DNA from: Methylococcus sp.
Lineage (GTDB): Bacteria > Pseudomonadota > Gammaproteobacteria > Methylococcales > Methylococcaceae
Assembly (NCBI GenBank): GCA_007280285.1
Contig: QYQA01000050.1
Location: 1 to 33,762, forward strand
Length of the DNA stretch: 33,762 nt
Direction of reading: 5' to 3'
Both the position numbers and the translations under genes were made by a program. The stretch's first letter is position 1. Every line of letters begins with the position of its first letter. Shown here piece after piece: positions 16,551 through 25,966 of the stretch. The notes beneath the pieces were generated by a model. It had not been told where the DNA came from. It was given only the letters and a program-made list of their open reading frames with translations, and did not search any database.

Positions 16551-17042
16551 CTAAGAAAGCCGCTTTTCCATAAAGACACTCAAGGGGTCGGTTTCGTAGT
16601 CGCCGTAGGGCCCTCGTTCTTGATAACCCAGGCGCCGATAAAGCCCTAAGGCTTCGGTTTGTAGGACCCCGGTTTCAAGTCGAATCAGATCGATCCCTCG
16701 CTGTTGTGCTGCCTGTTCGAGAGCAGCAATGATCCCTTTTGAGTAGCCCTGGCCGCGGTATTGCTCAAGGAGAAAGACCCGCTTGATGTCCCCATAAGGC
16801 GGCTCTTGATCGGCAAAGAGTTTGATAGCGCCGCAGCCAATGACTTCATCGCCAAGGCGTAGGCCTAAAAAAAAGACATCCGGCATGGAAAGGCCTTCCG
16901 GGCTCTCCAGATGATTGCTCTCAGGCGGATAGAGGCTGCCAAGATACGTATCGGCCAAAGCCAGAAGATCCTCAGCGGCCCTGCTGAAGGGATCCAGTGG
17001 GGACAGGGAAAGGGGTTTTTGTAGACGTGACATCAGAACCAT
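16551..17042 (-). CDS. GNAT-family N-acetyltransferase
   Basis: 163 aa from ATG 17042; the GNAT fold is visible with FLGLRLGDEVIGCGAIKLF (strands 2-3), RVFLLEQYRGQGYSKGI, whose RGQGYS is the acetyl-CoA pyrophosphate loop, and ETGVLQTEALGLYRRLGY (strand 5, helix 4). The family transfers acetyl groups from acetyl-CoA to amines; the substrate cannot be assigned. The track's start at 17075 is a TTG within a large hairpin; ATG 17042 or ATG 17033 are better, though none has a strong ribosome-binding site at ideal distance. It is downstream of ssb on the same strand, separated by that hairpin. Confidence 0.85.
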   Translation of the reverse strand: MVLMSRLQKPLSLSPLDPFSRAAEDLLALADTYLGSLYPPESNHLESPEGLSMPDVFFLGLRLGDEVIGCGAIKLFADQEPPYGDIKRVFLLEQYRGQGYSKGIIAALEQAAQQRGIDLIRLETGVLQTEALGLYRRLGYQERGPYGDYETDPLSVFMEKRLS

Positions 17043-17048
17043 CAGGAT

Positions 17049-17082
17049 CGGCGATCGCCTCCCTTCAGGAGGCAACGATCGC
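17049..17082 (-). repeat. Strong hairpin between ssb and the GNAT gene
   Basis: GGCGATCG and CGATCGCC form an 8-bp outer stem, and CCTCC/GGAGG a 5-bp inner stem. It lies directly downstream of the ssb stop and overlaps the TTG start proposed by the ORF track. There is no T-run after it on the minus strand, so it is more likely an mRNA-stabilising or attenuating hairpin, or a factor-dependent terminator. The inner GGAGG on the minus strand would be sequestered from ribosomes if folded. Confidence 0.5.
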
Positions 17083-17098
17083 CGAATAGTCTCCTTCT

Positions 17099-17584
17099 TT
17101 AAAAAGGAATGTCGTCGTCGAAATCAAGATCGGGTGAGGAGGTGGGGGTGTAGTTTGATTCTTGATTATTCCTAGGCGTTGCATCAAAGCCTTGGCTTCT
17201 CCCTTCAGCGGGAGCATTTTGCCGTGGCGCGCCATTATCGCCCCCACCTGCCCGGTCCAGCATCTGGAATTCCTGCGCCACAATTTCCGTTGTGTATTGG
17301 TCTTGGCCGTTTTTATCTTGCCATTTTCTGGTCTGAATGCGGCCTTCGAGATAGAGCTTGCTGCCCTTTCTAAGATAGTCCCTAGCGATCTCTGCCGTCC
17401 GCCCGAAGACGACGACCCGGTGCCATTCGGTTCGTTCTTGAAGTTGTCCCTGTTGGTCCTTCCAAGCTTCACTCGTCGCAACCCTTAAGTTCGCGATGAC
17501 GCTTCCATTGGGTGAGGTTCTGACTTCAGGATCAGCGCCGAGATTGCCGACAAGAATAACTTTGTTGACGCCGCGAGAGGCCAT
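17099..17584 (-). CDS. ssb: Single-stranded DNA-binding protein
   Basis: 161 aa. N-terminal OB-fold begins [18 protein letters not shown] and contains [20 protein letters not shown] and [17 protein letters not shown]; residues about 112-150 form the usual flexible Gly/Asn/Pro-rich linker, ending in the acidic partner-binding tip DFDDDIPF. It coats single-stranded DNA in replication, recombination and repair and recruits partners through that tip. AGGAG lies 6 nt before ATG 17584. The small lipoprotein gene is upstream on the same strand with an 84-bp gap. Confidence 0.97.
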   Translation of the reverse strand: MASRGVNKVILVGNLGADPEVRTSPNGSVIANLRVATSEAWKDQQGQLQERTEWHRVVVFGRTAEIARDYLRKGSKLYLEGRIQTRKWQDKNGQDQYTTEIVAQEFQMLDRAGGGDNGAPRQNAPAEGRSQGFDATPRNNQESNYTPTSSPDLDFDDDIPF

Positions 17585-17668
17585 GGTTGACTCCTAAAAC
17601 GTGAAGGGAGAGAAGAACGATGTTCCATTCTACGTCAAAGCGAACCTTCGATGGGTCTTGAAGAGTCC

Positions 17669-17824
17669 TCAGCGGCAGCGACCGGTTTTGTAATTGATGC
17701 CATTTGGACATTCCGCATCAACCGAGGTGACCTTATCGCTTGTAGGGGTATCAAACTTGGTGTAGGTCGCCCCGCAACCTTGAAGGAAGCCGGCCAAAAA
17801 TACAATGATGGAGAGGTGATGCAT
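17669..17824 (-). CDS. Small lipoprotein of unknown function
   Basis: 51 aa from ATG 17824, chosen because TGAGG lies 6 nt upstream; the track's longer version starts inside the pntB terminator. The sequence is a lipoprotein signal with lipobox LQGC, then a short polar tail ending in DAECPNGINYKTGRCR with two further cysteines that could form a disulfide. No family recognised. It sits just after the pntAB terminator, so it depends on read-through or its own unseen promoter. Similar tiny Cys-containing lipoproteins are common and easily missed. Confidence 0.6.
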   Translation of the reverse strand: MHHLSIIVFLAGFLQGCGATYTKFDTPTSDKVTSVDAECPNGINYKTGRCR

Positions 17825-17834
17825 GGAGGACCTC

Positions 17835-17871
17835 AAAAAGAGAAGGGAGGTCCTGCCAAGCGGCAGGACCT
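17835..17871 (-). terminator. Rho-independent terminator of pntAB
   Basis: On the minus strand AGGTCCTGCC-GCTT-GGCAGGACCT forms a perfect 10-bp stem, followed by CCCTTCTCTTTTT. It begins 12 bp after the pntB stop codon. The T-rich tract ends just before the ribosome-binding site of the small lipoprotein gene. Confidence 0.85.
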
Positions 17872-17883
17872 TCAAAAGGCGGC

Positions 17884-19293
17884 TCAGGATTGAAGATGTT
17901 TTAACACTTCATCGAGCATCTTCTTAGCGTCGCCGAAGAGCATTCGGTTGTTTTCCTTATAGAAGAGAGGGTTATCGACGCCAGCATACCCTGAGGCCAT
18001 AGAGCGCTTCATCACGATGGAGTGCTTGGCCTTCCAGACCTCGAGAACCGGCATGCCGGCAATGGGGCTGTTGGGATCTTCTTGCGCGCCGGGATTAACG
18101 ATATCGTTGGCACCAATCACCATGACGACATCGGTCTTGGGGAAATCCTCGTTGATTTCGTCCATTTCGAGAACAATGTCGTAGGGAACCCGCGCTTCTG
18201 CCAGCAGAACATTCATGTGTCCCGGCATTCGGCCAGCGACCGGGTGAATCGCAAAACGGACATCGATGCCTCTTTCTCTTAGAAGCTTGGTGATTTCCTG
18301 AACCGTATGCTGTGCCTGAGCAACTGCCATCCCGTAGCCCGGGACCAGCACCACGTGGCTGGCATTCCGCAGAAGCTCAGCCGTCTCTTCAGAACCAATC
18401 GGGGTGACTTCACCCTCTGGGACGACACTGCTGCTGGCGGGCGAGGTGCCGCCACCGGTCCCAAAGCCACCGGCGATCACGGACAGGAAGTGGCGGTTCA
18501 TCGCTCGGCACATAATGAAGGAGAGGATGGCACCTGATGATCCGACCAGTGCGCCTGTCACAATCAGAAGATCATTGTTCAGCATGAAGCCCGTCGCCGA
18601 AGCCGCCCAACCCGAGTAACTGTTTAGCATCGAAACAACAACGGGCATATCGGCGCCGCCGATCGCCATGACCATGTGAATACCAAAAAGAACGGCAATG
18701 CCGGTCATCACGTAAAGCGGCAGCAGTCCCTCATGGCCTTCTACACCCAAGAACCAGCGACCAACCCCGATCGCTGTCAGTAACAAGCTGAGATTGAAGA
18801 GATGGCGGCCTGGCAGGGTGATCGGTTTACCGGTGATCTTTCCCGATAGCTTGCCAAAAGCAATCACAGAGCCTGCAAAGGTCACCGCACCAATCAGAAC
18901 GCCGATATAGATTTCCACTTCATGGATGGTTTTCTCTACGCCCATGAGGCTGGTGGCAGGGTCCATGTAATTGGCATAGCCCACGAGGACCGCAGCCAGC
19001 CCAACCAGGCTATGCATCAGTGCCACCAGTTCGGGCATTTCGGTCATCTTGACCTTCTTGGCGGCATAGATTCCGATGCTGGCCCCAATCAGGATGGCGA
19101 TCACCAGCGGCTGATAGCCGGTGGCGGTCACATGCGGGCCAGCGATGGTCGCCAAAATAGCAATGCTCATCCCGAGGATGCCGTAGAAATTACCCTTACG
19201 GGCCGTTTCTGGGGTGGAAAGGCCGCCAAGACTCAAGATAAAAAGGATGGTCGAGGCGATGTAGGAGACAGTAACGAGACCTTCAGAAAACAT
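17884..19293 (-). CDS. pntB: NAD(P) transhydrogenase subunit beta
   Basis: 469 aa (E. coli PntB 462). The N-terminal membrane part (about residues 1-265) has roughly eight to nine helices, and the C-terminal domain III binds NADP(H), marked by [15 protein letters not shown] and [15 protein letters not shown]. With PntA it couples proton entry to hydride transfer from NADH to NADP+, supplying NADPH. GGAG lies 8 nt before ATG 19293. It follows pntA after 18 bp and ends at a strong terminator. Confidence 0.97.
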   Translation of the reverse strand: MFSEGLVTVSYIASTILFILSLGGLSTPETARKGNFYGILGMSIAILATIAGPHVTATGYQPLVIAILIGASIGIYAAKKVKMTEMPELVALMHSLVGLAAVLVGYANYMDPATSLMGVEKTIHEVEIYIGVLIGAVTFAGSVIAFGKLSGKITGKPITLPGRHLFNLSLLLTAIGVGRWFLGVEGHEGLLPLYVMTGIAVLFGIHMVMAIGGADMPVVVSMLNSYSGWAASATGFMLNNDLLIVTGALVGSSGAILSFIMCRAMNRHFLSVIAGGFGTGGGTSPASSSVVPEGEVTPIGSEETAELLRNASHVVLVPGYGMAVAQAQHTVQEITKLLRERGIDVRFAIHPVAGRMPGHMNVLLAEARVPYDIVLEMDEINEDFPKTDVVMVIGANDIVNPGAQEDPNSPIAGMPVLEVWKAKHSIVMKRSMASGYAGVDNPLFYKENNRMLFGDAKKMLDEVLKHLQS

Positions 19294-19311
19294 GATGGTG
19301 GCTCCGCTGAA

Positions 19312-20859
19312 TTATTTTCTGAACATGCTGAGCATGCGCTGGGTCACCCAGAAGCCGCCGGCCATGTTGATGGAAGTAAGAACCAAGGCGATCCCGGCGA
19401 GGATGGCGATTTCAGGCGATGAAATCTGTACCAGGGCACCGATCGCTATGATGCTAGAGATGGCGTTGGTGACGCTCATCAGCGGGGTATGAAGCGCTGG
19501 GGTCACATTCCAAATCACCATATAGCCCACAAAACAGGCGAGGACAAACACCGTAAAGTGAGCCATGAAGGCGGCCGGCGCGTTGGCGCCGACCCACCAG
19601 AAGAGAAGCCCGAGAAGCGCGAATTTGAGAACGCCTTGAGCAAAGGCCGGGATTAGGGGAGGCTTGACCTCCTTGACCACAGGCGCTAAAGGTTCCGCCT
19701 TCGGCTTGGCAGCGGAAACGGCGATGGGGGGTGGCGGCCAGGTAATGGTGCCATCCTTAATCACGGTGGCCCCCCGAATCATTTCATCGTCCATGTTGAC
19801 CGTGATGTCTCCGTTTTTCTCCTTACAGAGTTCCTCAAGGAGGCGCAAGAGATTGGTCGCGTAAAGGGTCGATGACTGGCGTGCCAGTCGGCTAGGAAGA
19901 TCCGTGTAACCGACAATGGTGACCCCATGCTTCACGACTACTTGGCCGGGTTCTGTGAGCTCGCAATTACCACCCTGTTCGGCAGCGAGGTCCACAATAA
20001 CGCTGCCAGGCTTCATCGATTCCACCATCTCCCGGGTAATCAAGCGAGGCGCTGGCTTTCCTGGAATCAGCGCGGTGGTGATGATGATGTCGACATCCTT
20101 GGCCTGATTCGCATAAAGGGCCATCTGGGCTTTTTGGTAGCCATCGCTCATGACCTTGGCATAGCCACCGGCGGTAGAGCCTTCCTCTTGGTAATCCACA
20201 TCAACAAACTCAGCACCCATCGATTTGACCTGGTCTTTGACCTCGGGTCTTGTATCAGAGGCTCTGACAATCGCGCCGAGACCATTGGCCGTCCCAATGG
20301 CCGCAAGGCCTGCGACCCCGACTCCGATAATGAAGACCTTAGCCGGGGGGACCTTGCCGGCCGCAGTGATTTGGCCGGTGAAGAATCGGCCGAATTCATG
20401 GGCCGCCTCAATGACCGCCCGATAACCGGCGATATTGGCCATGGAGCTCAGCGCATCGAGCTTTTGAGCCCGCGAGATGCGGGGGACGCTATCCATGGCG
20501 ATCACGGTCGCTTGGCGACTTGCCAACTGATCCATCAGAGGAGCATTCTGGGCCGGCCAGATGAAGCTGATCAGGTGCTGACCCGCTCGAAGAGATTGCG
20601 TTTCATCGAGATGAAGGTCTGGATAGTTCGAGGGTCCTCTGACCTTGAGAATGATATCCGCCGTCGACCACACGCTGTCGCGATCGGCGATCTCGCAGCC
20701 CACCGCCTGGTAGGCGTCATCGGTGAAGTGGGCTTGAGCGCCGGCATCCTGTTCGATGGTCACGGCAAAGCCGAGCTTGATGAGCTTTTCGGCCACTTCG
20801 GGAACGGTGGCTACCCGCTTTTCCCCGGGATGTAGCTCTTTTGGAACACCAATACGCAT
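19312..20859 (-). CDS. pntA: NAD(P) transhydrogenase subunit alpha
   Basis: 515 aa, E. coli-type fused alpha subunit (510 aa). The N-terminal NAD(H)-binding domain I resembles alanine dehydrogenase ([49 protein letters not shown]), followed by a Pro/Ala-rich linker near 380-410 and about four C-terminal transmembrane helices. The fused form differs from the split PntAA/PntAB found in many alphaproteobacteria. GAGGAG lies 8 nt before ATG 20859. First gene of the pntA-pntB operon. Confidence 0.97.
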   Translation of the reverse strand: MRIGVPKELHPGEKRVATVPEVAEKLIKLGFAVTIEQDAGAQAHFTDDAYQAVGCEIADRDSVWSTADIILKVRGPSNYPDLHLDETQSLRAGQHLISFIWPAQNAPLMDQLASRQATVIAMDSVPRISRAQKLDALSSMANIAGYRAVIEAAHEFGRFFTGQITAAGKVPPAKVFIIGVGVAGLAAIGTANGLGAIVRASDTRPEVKDQVKSMGAEFVDVDYQEEGSTAGGYAKVMSDGYQKAQMALYANQAKDVDIIITTALIPGKPAPRLITREMVESMKPGSVIVDLAAEQGGNCELTEPGQVVVKHGVTIVGYTDLPSRLARQSSTLYATNLLRLLEELCKEKNGDITVNMDDEMIRGATVIKDGTITWPPPPIAVSAAKPKAEPLAPVVKEVKPPLIPAFAQGVLKFALLGLLFWWVGANAPAAFMAHFTVFVLACFVGYMVIWNVTPALHTPLMSVTNAISSIIAIGALVQISSPEIAILAGIALVLTSINMAGGFWVTQRMLSMFRK

Positions 20860-21081
20860 ACACGTTTCTCCTCGTTATAATGAAGGGTCTTGAGGGCCCT
20901 TAGGCTCTCACTACGCCGTATTTTATGGATATTGACGGATCAACCATCGCCGCCTTGGGATGTTGATCGTCGCGACCGCTCCTATTCGAACGGCCCCGAA
21001 AATGGGTTATCCTCCTAGACCGCATCCTATGTAATGTAATTGACTGAGTCGGTCAATAGCTATGCGGCAGATTAAAGGTGC
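20860..21081. promoter_or_regulatory. Divergent intergenic region pntA / ABC operon
   Basis: 222 bp between two divergent operons, so both promoters must lie here or nearby. ATTGAC-TGAGTCG-GTCAAT (21040-21058) is a 6-bp inverted repeat containing TTGACT, which could be a plus-strand -35; TATGCG lies 15 bp downstream. The assignment is weak. Nothing else distinct was seen. Confidence 0.3.
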
Positions 21082-22068
21082 ATGATGCACTTTGACGGTT
21101 TCGCGCCCATTCGACGAAAGAATATGCAAAAGCTTATCGAGGTAGAACAACTCACCCGTTATTACGGCGATCATTGCGCCGTTAATAACGTCTCCTTTGT
21201 CCTTGAGAAAGGCGAGATCCTGGGATTCTTAGGGCCCAATGGGGCCGGCAAGACATCAACCATGCAGATGATTTGTGGAAATCTGGCGCCGACTTCGGGG
21301 CAGATTTTAATCCATGGGATTGATATGCTGGATCAGCCGAAGGAAGCCAAGAGAGTATTGGGGTATCTCCCTGAAATTCCTCCGGTCTACCGTGATCTAA
21401 CGGTCGATGAATTCCTCGGCTATTGCGCCCGGCTGCATGGGATTAAAGCGGAGCGTCGGCAAACGGCGTTAGATCAGGCACGGGAGCGGACCGGCCTTAA
21501 GGATGTCGGCGACCGTCTTATTGGGAACCTCTCAAAGGGCTATCAGCAGCGGGTGGGTATCGCTCAGGCGATTGTGCATATGCCGGATGTCATTATTCTT
21601 GACGAACCCACCGTCGGTCTTGATCCCATCCAGATTCGGGAAATTCGTGAGCTGATTCGGGATCTCGGCAAAGAGCACGGTGTGATTCTCTCGACGCATA
21701 TCCTTTCAGAAGTCCAGGAATCCTGCACCAGGGTGCAGATAATTCATCAGGGACGATTGGTCTTCAATGACCGTATCGAGGGGCTCGAGCAGCGTATGCT
21801 GGCCTCAAGCCTTTTGCTGGTGACCGCCCGATCGGCTGACCTTTTCACCATGGCGTCTGTGGCTGCTATCCAGCATATTGATGATCTTGGGGATCATCAC
21901 TACCGCATTTTTCATGATACGAAAGAGAATCCTTCTGAATCTCTGGCCGCTCTGGTGGTGAGTTCGGGTTGGGGGCTGTTGGAATTGATTCCTGAGCGAT
22001 GCAGTATGGAACAGATTTTCATTGATATTACCCGACCGCCGATGCCGGCGGAGGAGCACACCCCATGA
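21082..22068 (+). CDS. ABC transporter ATP-binding protein (GldA-like)
   Basis: 328 aa, ATPase of an ABC-2-type module. Walker A GPNGAGKTS, signature motif LSKGYQQRVGIAQA and Walker B VIILDEPTVGLDP followed by the switch His in LSTHILSE are present. Residues after about 240 form the C-terminal extension common to this group. Start is uncertain: ATG 21082, ATG 21085 (AAAGG 6 nt upstream) or ATG 21124, where the typical MQKLIEVEQLTRYYG begins. Its stop overlaps the next gene as ATGA. Context matches gldA-gldF-gldG clusters, but presence of these genes does not by itself imply gliding; the transported substrate is unknown. Confidence 0.9.
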   Translation: MMHFDGFAPIRRKNMQKLIEVEQLTRYYGDHCAVNNVSFVLEKGEILGFLGPNGAGKTSTMQMICGNLAPTSGQILIHGIDMLDQPKEAKRVLGYLPEIPPVYRDLTVDEFLGYCARLHGIKAERRQTALDQARERTGLKDVGDRLIGNLSKGYQQRVGIAQAIVHMPDVIILDEPTVGLDPIQIREIRELIRDLGKEHGVILSTHILSEVQESCTRVQIIHQGRLVFNDRIEGLEQRMLASSLLLVTARSADLFTMASVAAIQHIDDLGDHHYRIFHDTKENPSESLAALVVSSGWGLLELIPERCSMEQIFIDITRPPMPAEEHTP

Positions 22069-22820
22069 TGGCATTGGTCATTGCAGGGCGAGAGTTTAGA
22101 ACCCTCTTTCTATCACCGCTGGCCTGGACGATGCTCGGCATTATCCAGTTTATCCTGGCCTTTATGTTTCTCGCCCAGCTCGATTATTACCTGATGATCC
22201 AGCCACGGATTGCCGGCATGGAAGAGGCCCCGGGCGTGACCGATTCGATCATCGCACCGCTGTTTGGCAATGCCGGCATTATTCTTATGTTGGTCACGCC
22301 TTTGTTGACGATGCGGCTGATCAGCGAAGAGCGCCGTAACAAGACACTGACCCTTTTGTTTACCGCCCCGGTCTCTATGACTGAAATTGTTATTGGGAAA
22401 TATCTCGGGGTTTTGGGCTTCCTTTTGCTGATCGTCGGGATGATTCTTTTCATGCCCTTGTCCCTGCTGTTCGGCGGCGCGCTGGACCTGGGTAAGCTTT
22501 CGGCCTGTGTCTTAGGGCTTTCGCTCCTTCTTGCGGGCTTTGCAGCGGTGGGCCTTTATATGTCGGCGTTAACGTCGCAGCCTACCGTCGCTGCGGTCAG
22601 CACCTTTGGCGTTTTGTTAATGCTTTGGATCGTCGACTGGTCCTCCCAGTCAGGGTCTGGTGGTGCCTCTGTGCTCCAGTACCTCTCCCTCCTAAGACAT
22701 TATGAAGGCCTCCTTAGAGGATGGGTCAGTTCAACCGATGTCCTCTACTTCGTCCTGTTCATCACCACTTTCTTGGTGCTGAGTGTCCATCGCCTTGATC
22801 ACGATCGCCTCCAAAAATGA
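22065..22820 (+). CDS. ABC-2-type permease (GldF-like)
   Basis: 251 aa with about six hydrophobic helices. The N-terminus MALVIAGREFRTLFLSPLAW is typical of ABC-2 permeases, followed by LLTMRLISEERRNKTLTLLF, a conserved cytoplasmic coupling region. Inner-membrane channel partner of the upstream ATPase, with ATGA overlaps at both ends (ATPase and GldG-like gene), indicating tight coupling. Substrate unknown. Confidence 0.88.
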   Translation: MMALVIAGREFRTLFLSPLAWTMLGIIQFILAFMFLAQLDYYLMIQPRIAGMEEAPGVTDSIIAPLFGNAGIILMLVTPLLTMRLISEERRNKTLTLLFTAPVSMTEIVIGKYLGVLGFLLLIVGMILFMPLSLLFGGALDLGKLSACVLGLSLLLAGFAAVGLYMSALTSQPTVAAVSTFGVLLMLWIVDWSSQSGSGGASVLQYLSLLRHYEGLLRGWVSSTDVLYFVLFITTFLVLSVHRLDHDRLQK

Positions 22821-24217
22821 AGATCAATCGTAAGACTCACCTCGAAATTCGTCTTCAGAACCTCTTGTTCAGTGCCCTTTTTTTGGTCGTTATTGGCCTA
22901 TTGGCTTGGTTGAGTAGGGAATATTCCGTGCGTTTTGATTGGACCGCGGCGCACCAGCACACCCTGTCGTCTAATAGCCTCAAGGTGCTGGATCTTTTCA
23001 AAGAGCCCGTGATGGTGACCGCCTACGCCCGAGAGAATCAACCGGTTCGCGAGCCCATTCGCGAACTGGTAGATCGCTACAACGAAGGCGGCTCCTACCT
23101 GACCCTCGAGTTTATCAATCCGGATACCCAGCCTGATCGTGTTCGGCAATGGGGTGTCAAGGTGGATGGGGAATTAGTTTTGACCTATCAGGGGCGCACC
23201 GAGAAGATCGAGGAGGCGCGTGAGATGACGCTGACTAATGCCTTGCAACGGCTGGCGGCGCCCGAGGATCGAGAGATTGTTTTCCTCTCAGGGCATGGCG
23301 AACGGGCGCCAGAAGGGGAAGCGAGCCACGATCTCAAGCAGTTCACCGATGAAGTCAAGCGAAAAGGATTCAAGGTCAGGGCCTTGAACTTCGCAACGAC
23401 CCCTCAGCTGCCGACCAACCGTGCGGTCCTGGTGATGGCGAGTCCGCGGTCCCCCTTATTGCCTGGCGAAGTGAAGCTGATTCAAGATTATGTGGCTGCG
23501 GGCGGGGCGCTTTGGTGGCTAAGTGATCCCGGCCAACCCAGCAGCCTCCGGCCGCTGGCGGAAAACCTTGGCATTCAGTTCTTGCCGGGGACGGTGGTCG
23601 ATGCCTCGACACAGCTCCTCGGTATTGATGACCCGACTTTTGCTCTGGTGGCTGAATATCCGCCTCATGCCATCACCCAAGGATTTCAGGACATGACCGT
23701 GTTCCCCTCATCGGTCGCCATGGAGATCAAGACAGAGAATGGATTTGAACGAGAGCCGATCTTAGTCACCCTCGATCGCTCCTGGACGGAAACATCCCCC
23801 CTTGAAGGCAAGATCGCCTTTGATGCCTCTTTGGGTGAAAAAAAGGGTCCGCTTGATATTGGAATTGCCTTGACTCGCCTGAAGCCTCAAGCCGCCGCCT
23901 CACTGAAGGAGGCGGCGCCCGAGTCTAGCGTTGAAACAAAGCCTTCAGAGCAGCGTCTGGTCGTCGTCGGTGACGGCGATTTCCTATCGAACGCCTATCT
24001 TGGTAATGGCGGAAATCTTGCGCTCGGCATCAATATCCTGCAATGGCTGAGTCAGTCCGATACGATGATCAATATCCAGAAGGCCGAAGCTCCGGACCGA
24101 AAGATCCAGCTGTCATCGCTCGCTTCGGGCGCTATGGCCATTGGCTTCCTTTTCGTGGTTCCTCTCCTCCTCATTGGGACCGGAGCCTTCGTTTGGTTCA
24201 AGCGCAGGAACCGCTGA
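22817..24217 (+). CDS. GldG-like ABC auxiliary protein
   Basis: 466 aa. One N-terminal helix (about 17-33), a large extracytoplasmic domain and a C-terminal helix (about 435-457) followed by WFKRRNR. The segment starting with YSVRFDWTAAHQHTLSSNS and PVMVTAYARE matches the N-terminal GldG/ABC_transp_aux pattern, with VVVGDGDFLSNAYLGNGGN near the end, which is also characteristic. Such proteins accompany GldA/GldF-like ABC transporters in many non-gliding bacteria and probably form a periplasmic part of the complex. ATGA overlap with the permease. Exact role unknown. Confidence 0.85.
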   Translation: MKINRKTHLEIRLQNLLFSALFLVVIGLLAWLSREYSVRFDWTAAHQHTLSSNSLKVLDLFKEPVMVTAYARENQPVREPIRELVDRYNEGGSYLTLEFINPDTQPDRVRQWGVKVDGELVLTYQGRTEKIEEAREMTLTNALQRLAAPEDREIVFLSGHGERAPEGEASHDLKQFTDEVKRKGFKVRALNFATTPQLPTNRAVLVMASPRSPLLPGEVKLIQDYVAAGGALWWLSDPGQPSSLRPLAENLGIQFLPGTVVDASTQLLGIDDPTFALVAEYPPHAITQGFQDMTVFPSSVAMEIKTENGFEREPILVTLDRSWTETSPLEGKIAFDASLGEKKGPLDIGIALTRLKPQAAASLKEAAPESSVETKPSEQRLVVVGDGDFLSNAYLGNGGNLALGINILQWLSQSDTMINIQKAEAPDRKIQLSSLASGAMAIGFLFVVPLLLIGTGAFVWFKRRNR

Positions 24218-24218
24218 G

Positions 24219-25124
24219 ATGTCTCCCAGAAGCGCTCGGAATCTAGTGCTGTTGATCCTGATCGTGGCGTTAGCCCTGGTGGCTCATTTTAGGCCCGGAA
24301 AGCCGAAAGGGTTGCCGGCGGTCACCCTCCTTGACATAGAGACCTCCGGCATCGATCGGATTGAGCTCTTAAGGCCTGATGCGATCCTCTTTCAGCGAAA
24401 GGCGGGAACCTGGTTATTGACAGCTCCGTTGGAGGCCCCGGCCAATCCTTTAAGGATCGAACAGCTGCTTGATATCACCAAAACGAAGAGTGAAGCGCAG
24501 TATCCCATGAAGGATCTTAAGCTCGCGCCCTTTGGCCTTGATAAGCCGCTTGCGATTTTGAAGCTCAACGATCAGGTGATGACGTTTGGCGGGACGGATC
24601 CTTTAAGTTTTAGGCGCTATGTCGTGGTTGGCGATACGCTGCATTTGGTCAGTGATGGTTTCTCTCACCACCTGACGGCTCAGGCGACGGATTACGTCCA
24701 GAAGAAACTGGTTGCCGATGAGCTCTCGATTAAGTCGCTCACCCTTCCTGGGTTAAAAATAGAGAAGACGACCGATGGGGGTCTCTTGGTGACCCCGCCC
24801 CGGTCTTCGCTCGATGCCAAAGACCTCTTGTCAGCGTGGCAGAGCGCAAGAGCCATTGAGGTCCAGCGGGGAGATCCAAAAATGATGGGTGAAACCATAC
24901 GCCTTGAACTCTCAAACGGTGCTCCAACGGAATTTGTGATCGTTCAAAAGTCACCTGAACTGGTCCTCTTAAGAAAGGATCTGGGTTTGACCTTCTTAAT
25001 GACGCCTGAAACTTCAAAAGAACTGCTGGGCGATTCCTCCTCTTCTAAAGAAGGGCGCGAGGAGGCGGTAGACACCGACAATAACGCCCGGGACCCAAGC
25101 GCTGAGTCACCTTTGGATGATTAA
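24219..25124 (+). CDS. DUF4340 domain protein
   Basis: 301 aa from ATG 24219; AGGA is 9 nt upstream, and the ATG follows the GldG-like stop codon by one base. The track's start at 24141 lies inside the preceding gene. One N-terminal helix (LVLLILIVALALVAHF) anchors a periplasmic domain with the repeated DUF4340 pattern, such as DRIELLRPDAILFQRKAGTWLLT and APFGLDKPLAILKLND. DUF4340 proteins regularly follow GldG-like genes; function is not established. The acidic, low-complexity tail SSSSKEGREEAVDTDNNAR is probably disordered. Last member of the ABC module, 20 bp before mutM. Confidence 0.85.
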   Translation: MSPRSARNLVLLILIVALALVAHFRPGKPKGLPAVTLLDIETSGIDRIELLRPDAILFQRKAGTWLLTAPLEAPANPLRIEQLLDITKTKSEAQYPMKDLKLAPFGLDKPLAILKLNDQVMTFGGTDPLSFRRYVVVGDTLHLVSDGFSHHLTAQATDYVQKKLVADELSIKSLTLPGLKIEKTTDGGLLVTPPRSSLDAKDLLSAWQSARAIEVQRGDPKMMGETIRLELSNGAPTEFVIVQKSPELVLLRKDLGLTFLMTPETSKELLGDSSSSKEGREEAVDTDNNARDPSAESPLDD

Positions 25125-25144
25125 GGTCTCGCCGTCAACTCGTC

Positions 25145-25966
25145 ATGCCTGAATTGCCCGAGGTCGAGACAACCCTACGGGGAGTCCGGCCCTATCTTGA
25201 AGGGAGAGCCATTCGTGATCTCCTTGTCCGGGATCATCGTTTGCGCTGGCCGATACCGGAGGGGCTTTCGGAGCGGCTTCGGGGGCTTGAGATAGAAGGA
25301 TTGACCCGCCGCGGCAAGTATCTTCTCATCAATCTGAATCAGGGGACGCTCATTGCTCATCTTGGGATGTCAGGGAGTTTCAGGATGATCGATCCTCAAG
25401 TGGCCCCAAGAAAGCATGATCATTATGATCTCCTCTTGAGCGATGGGGGCTGTCTCCGCTTCCATGATCCGCGACGCTTTGGTTGCCTTTTGATGGCGGA
25501 GCAACAAAGCCCCCTGATGGAACATCCCCTCTTAAAGGCTTTGGGGCCGGAGCCTTTGGACGATCAATTTTCGGGTGATCACCTTTACGCTGTCTCAAGA
25601 GGCCGCAAAGCGGCGATCAAATGCTTCATCATGGACAGTCGAATTGTCGTTGGCGTCGGTAATATCTATGCGAGTGAGGCTTTATTCAGGGCGGGCATCC
25701 ACCCTTTAAGGGCGGCAGGAAAGGTCTCCCATCGGCGCTACGTTCAATTGGCCGATGATATTCGGAAGGTCCTTCAGGCGGCCATCGAGCAAGGCGGCAC
25801 CACGCTTCGTGATTTCGTGAATGAATCCGGCCATCCTGGCTATTTCAAGCAGACGCTCAATGTCTATGATCTGGCGGGGGAGCCTTGCCGGCACTGTGGT
25901 CAGCCTATTCGGCTGGCGCGTCTGCAGCAGCGGGCGACCTATTGGTGTGGCCGCTGTCAGCATTGA
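25145..25966 (+). CDS. mutM: Formamidopyrimidine-DNA glycosylase
   Basis: 273 aa (E. coli Fpg 269). Starts PELPEVETTLRG, giving the catalytic N-terminal Pro after Met removal and the adjacent Glu. RRGKYLLINL contains the conserved Lys, KCFIMDSRIVVGVGNIYASE is the helix-two-turn-helix, and the zinc finger CRHCG-...-CGRCQ closes the protein. It removes 8-oxoguanine and formamidopyrimidines and cuts the abasic site. It is probably read from the ABC operon promoter. The 3' end overlaps purK by 10 bp tail to tail. Confidence 0.97.
   Translation: MPELPEVETTLRGVRPYLEGRAIRDLLVRDHRLRWPIPEGLSERLRGLEIEGLTRRGKYLLINLNQGTLIAHLGMSGSFRMIDPQVAPRKHDHYDLLLSDGGCLRFHDPRRFGCLLMAEQQSPLMEHPLLKALGPEPLDDQFSGDHLYAVSRGRKAAIKCFIMDSRIVVGVGNIYASEALFRAGIHPLRAAGKVSHRRYVQLADDIRKVLQAAIEQGGTTLRDFVNESGHPGYFKQTLNVYDLAGEPCRHCGQPIRLARLQQRATYWCGRCQH

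Noticed and set aside
19927-20835. 302-aa plus-strand ORF
   Set aside because: Lies entirely antisense to pntA, which is clearly real; composition is that of a shadow frame.
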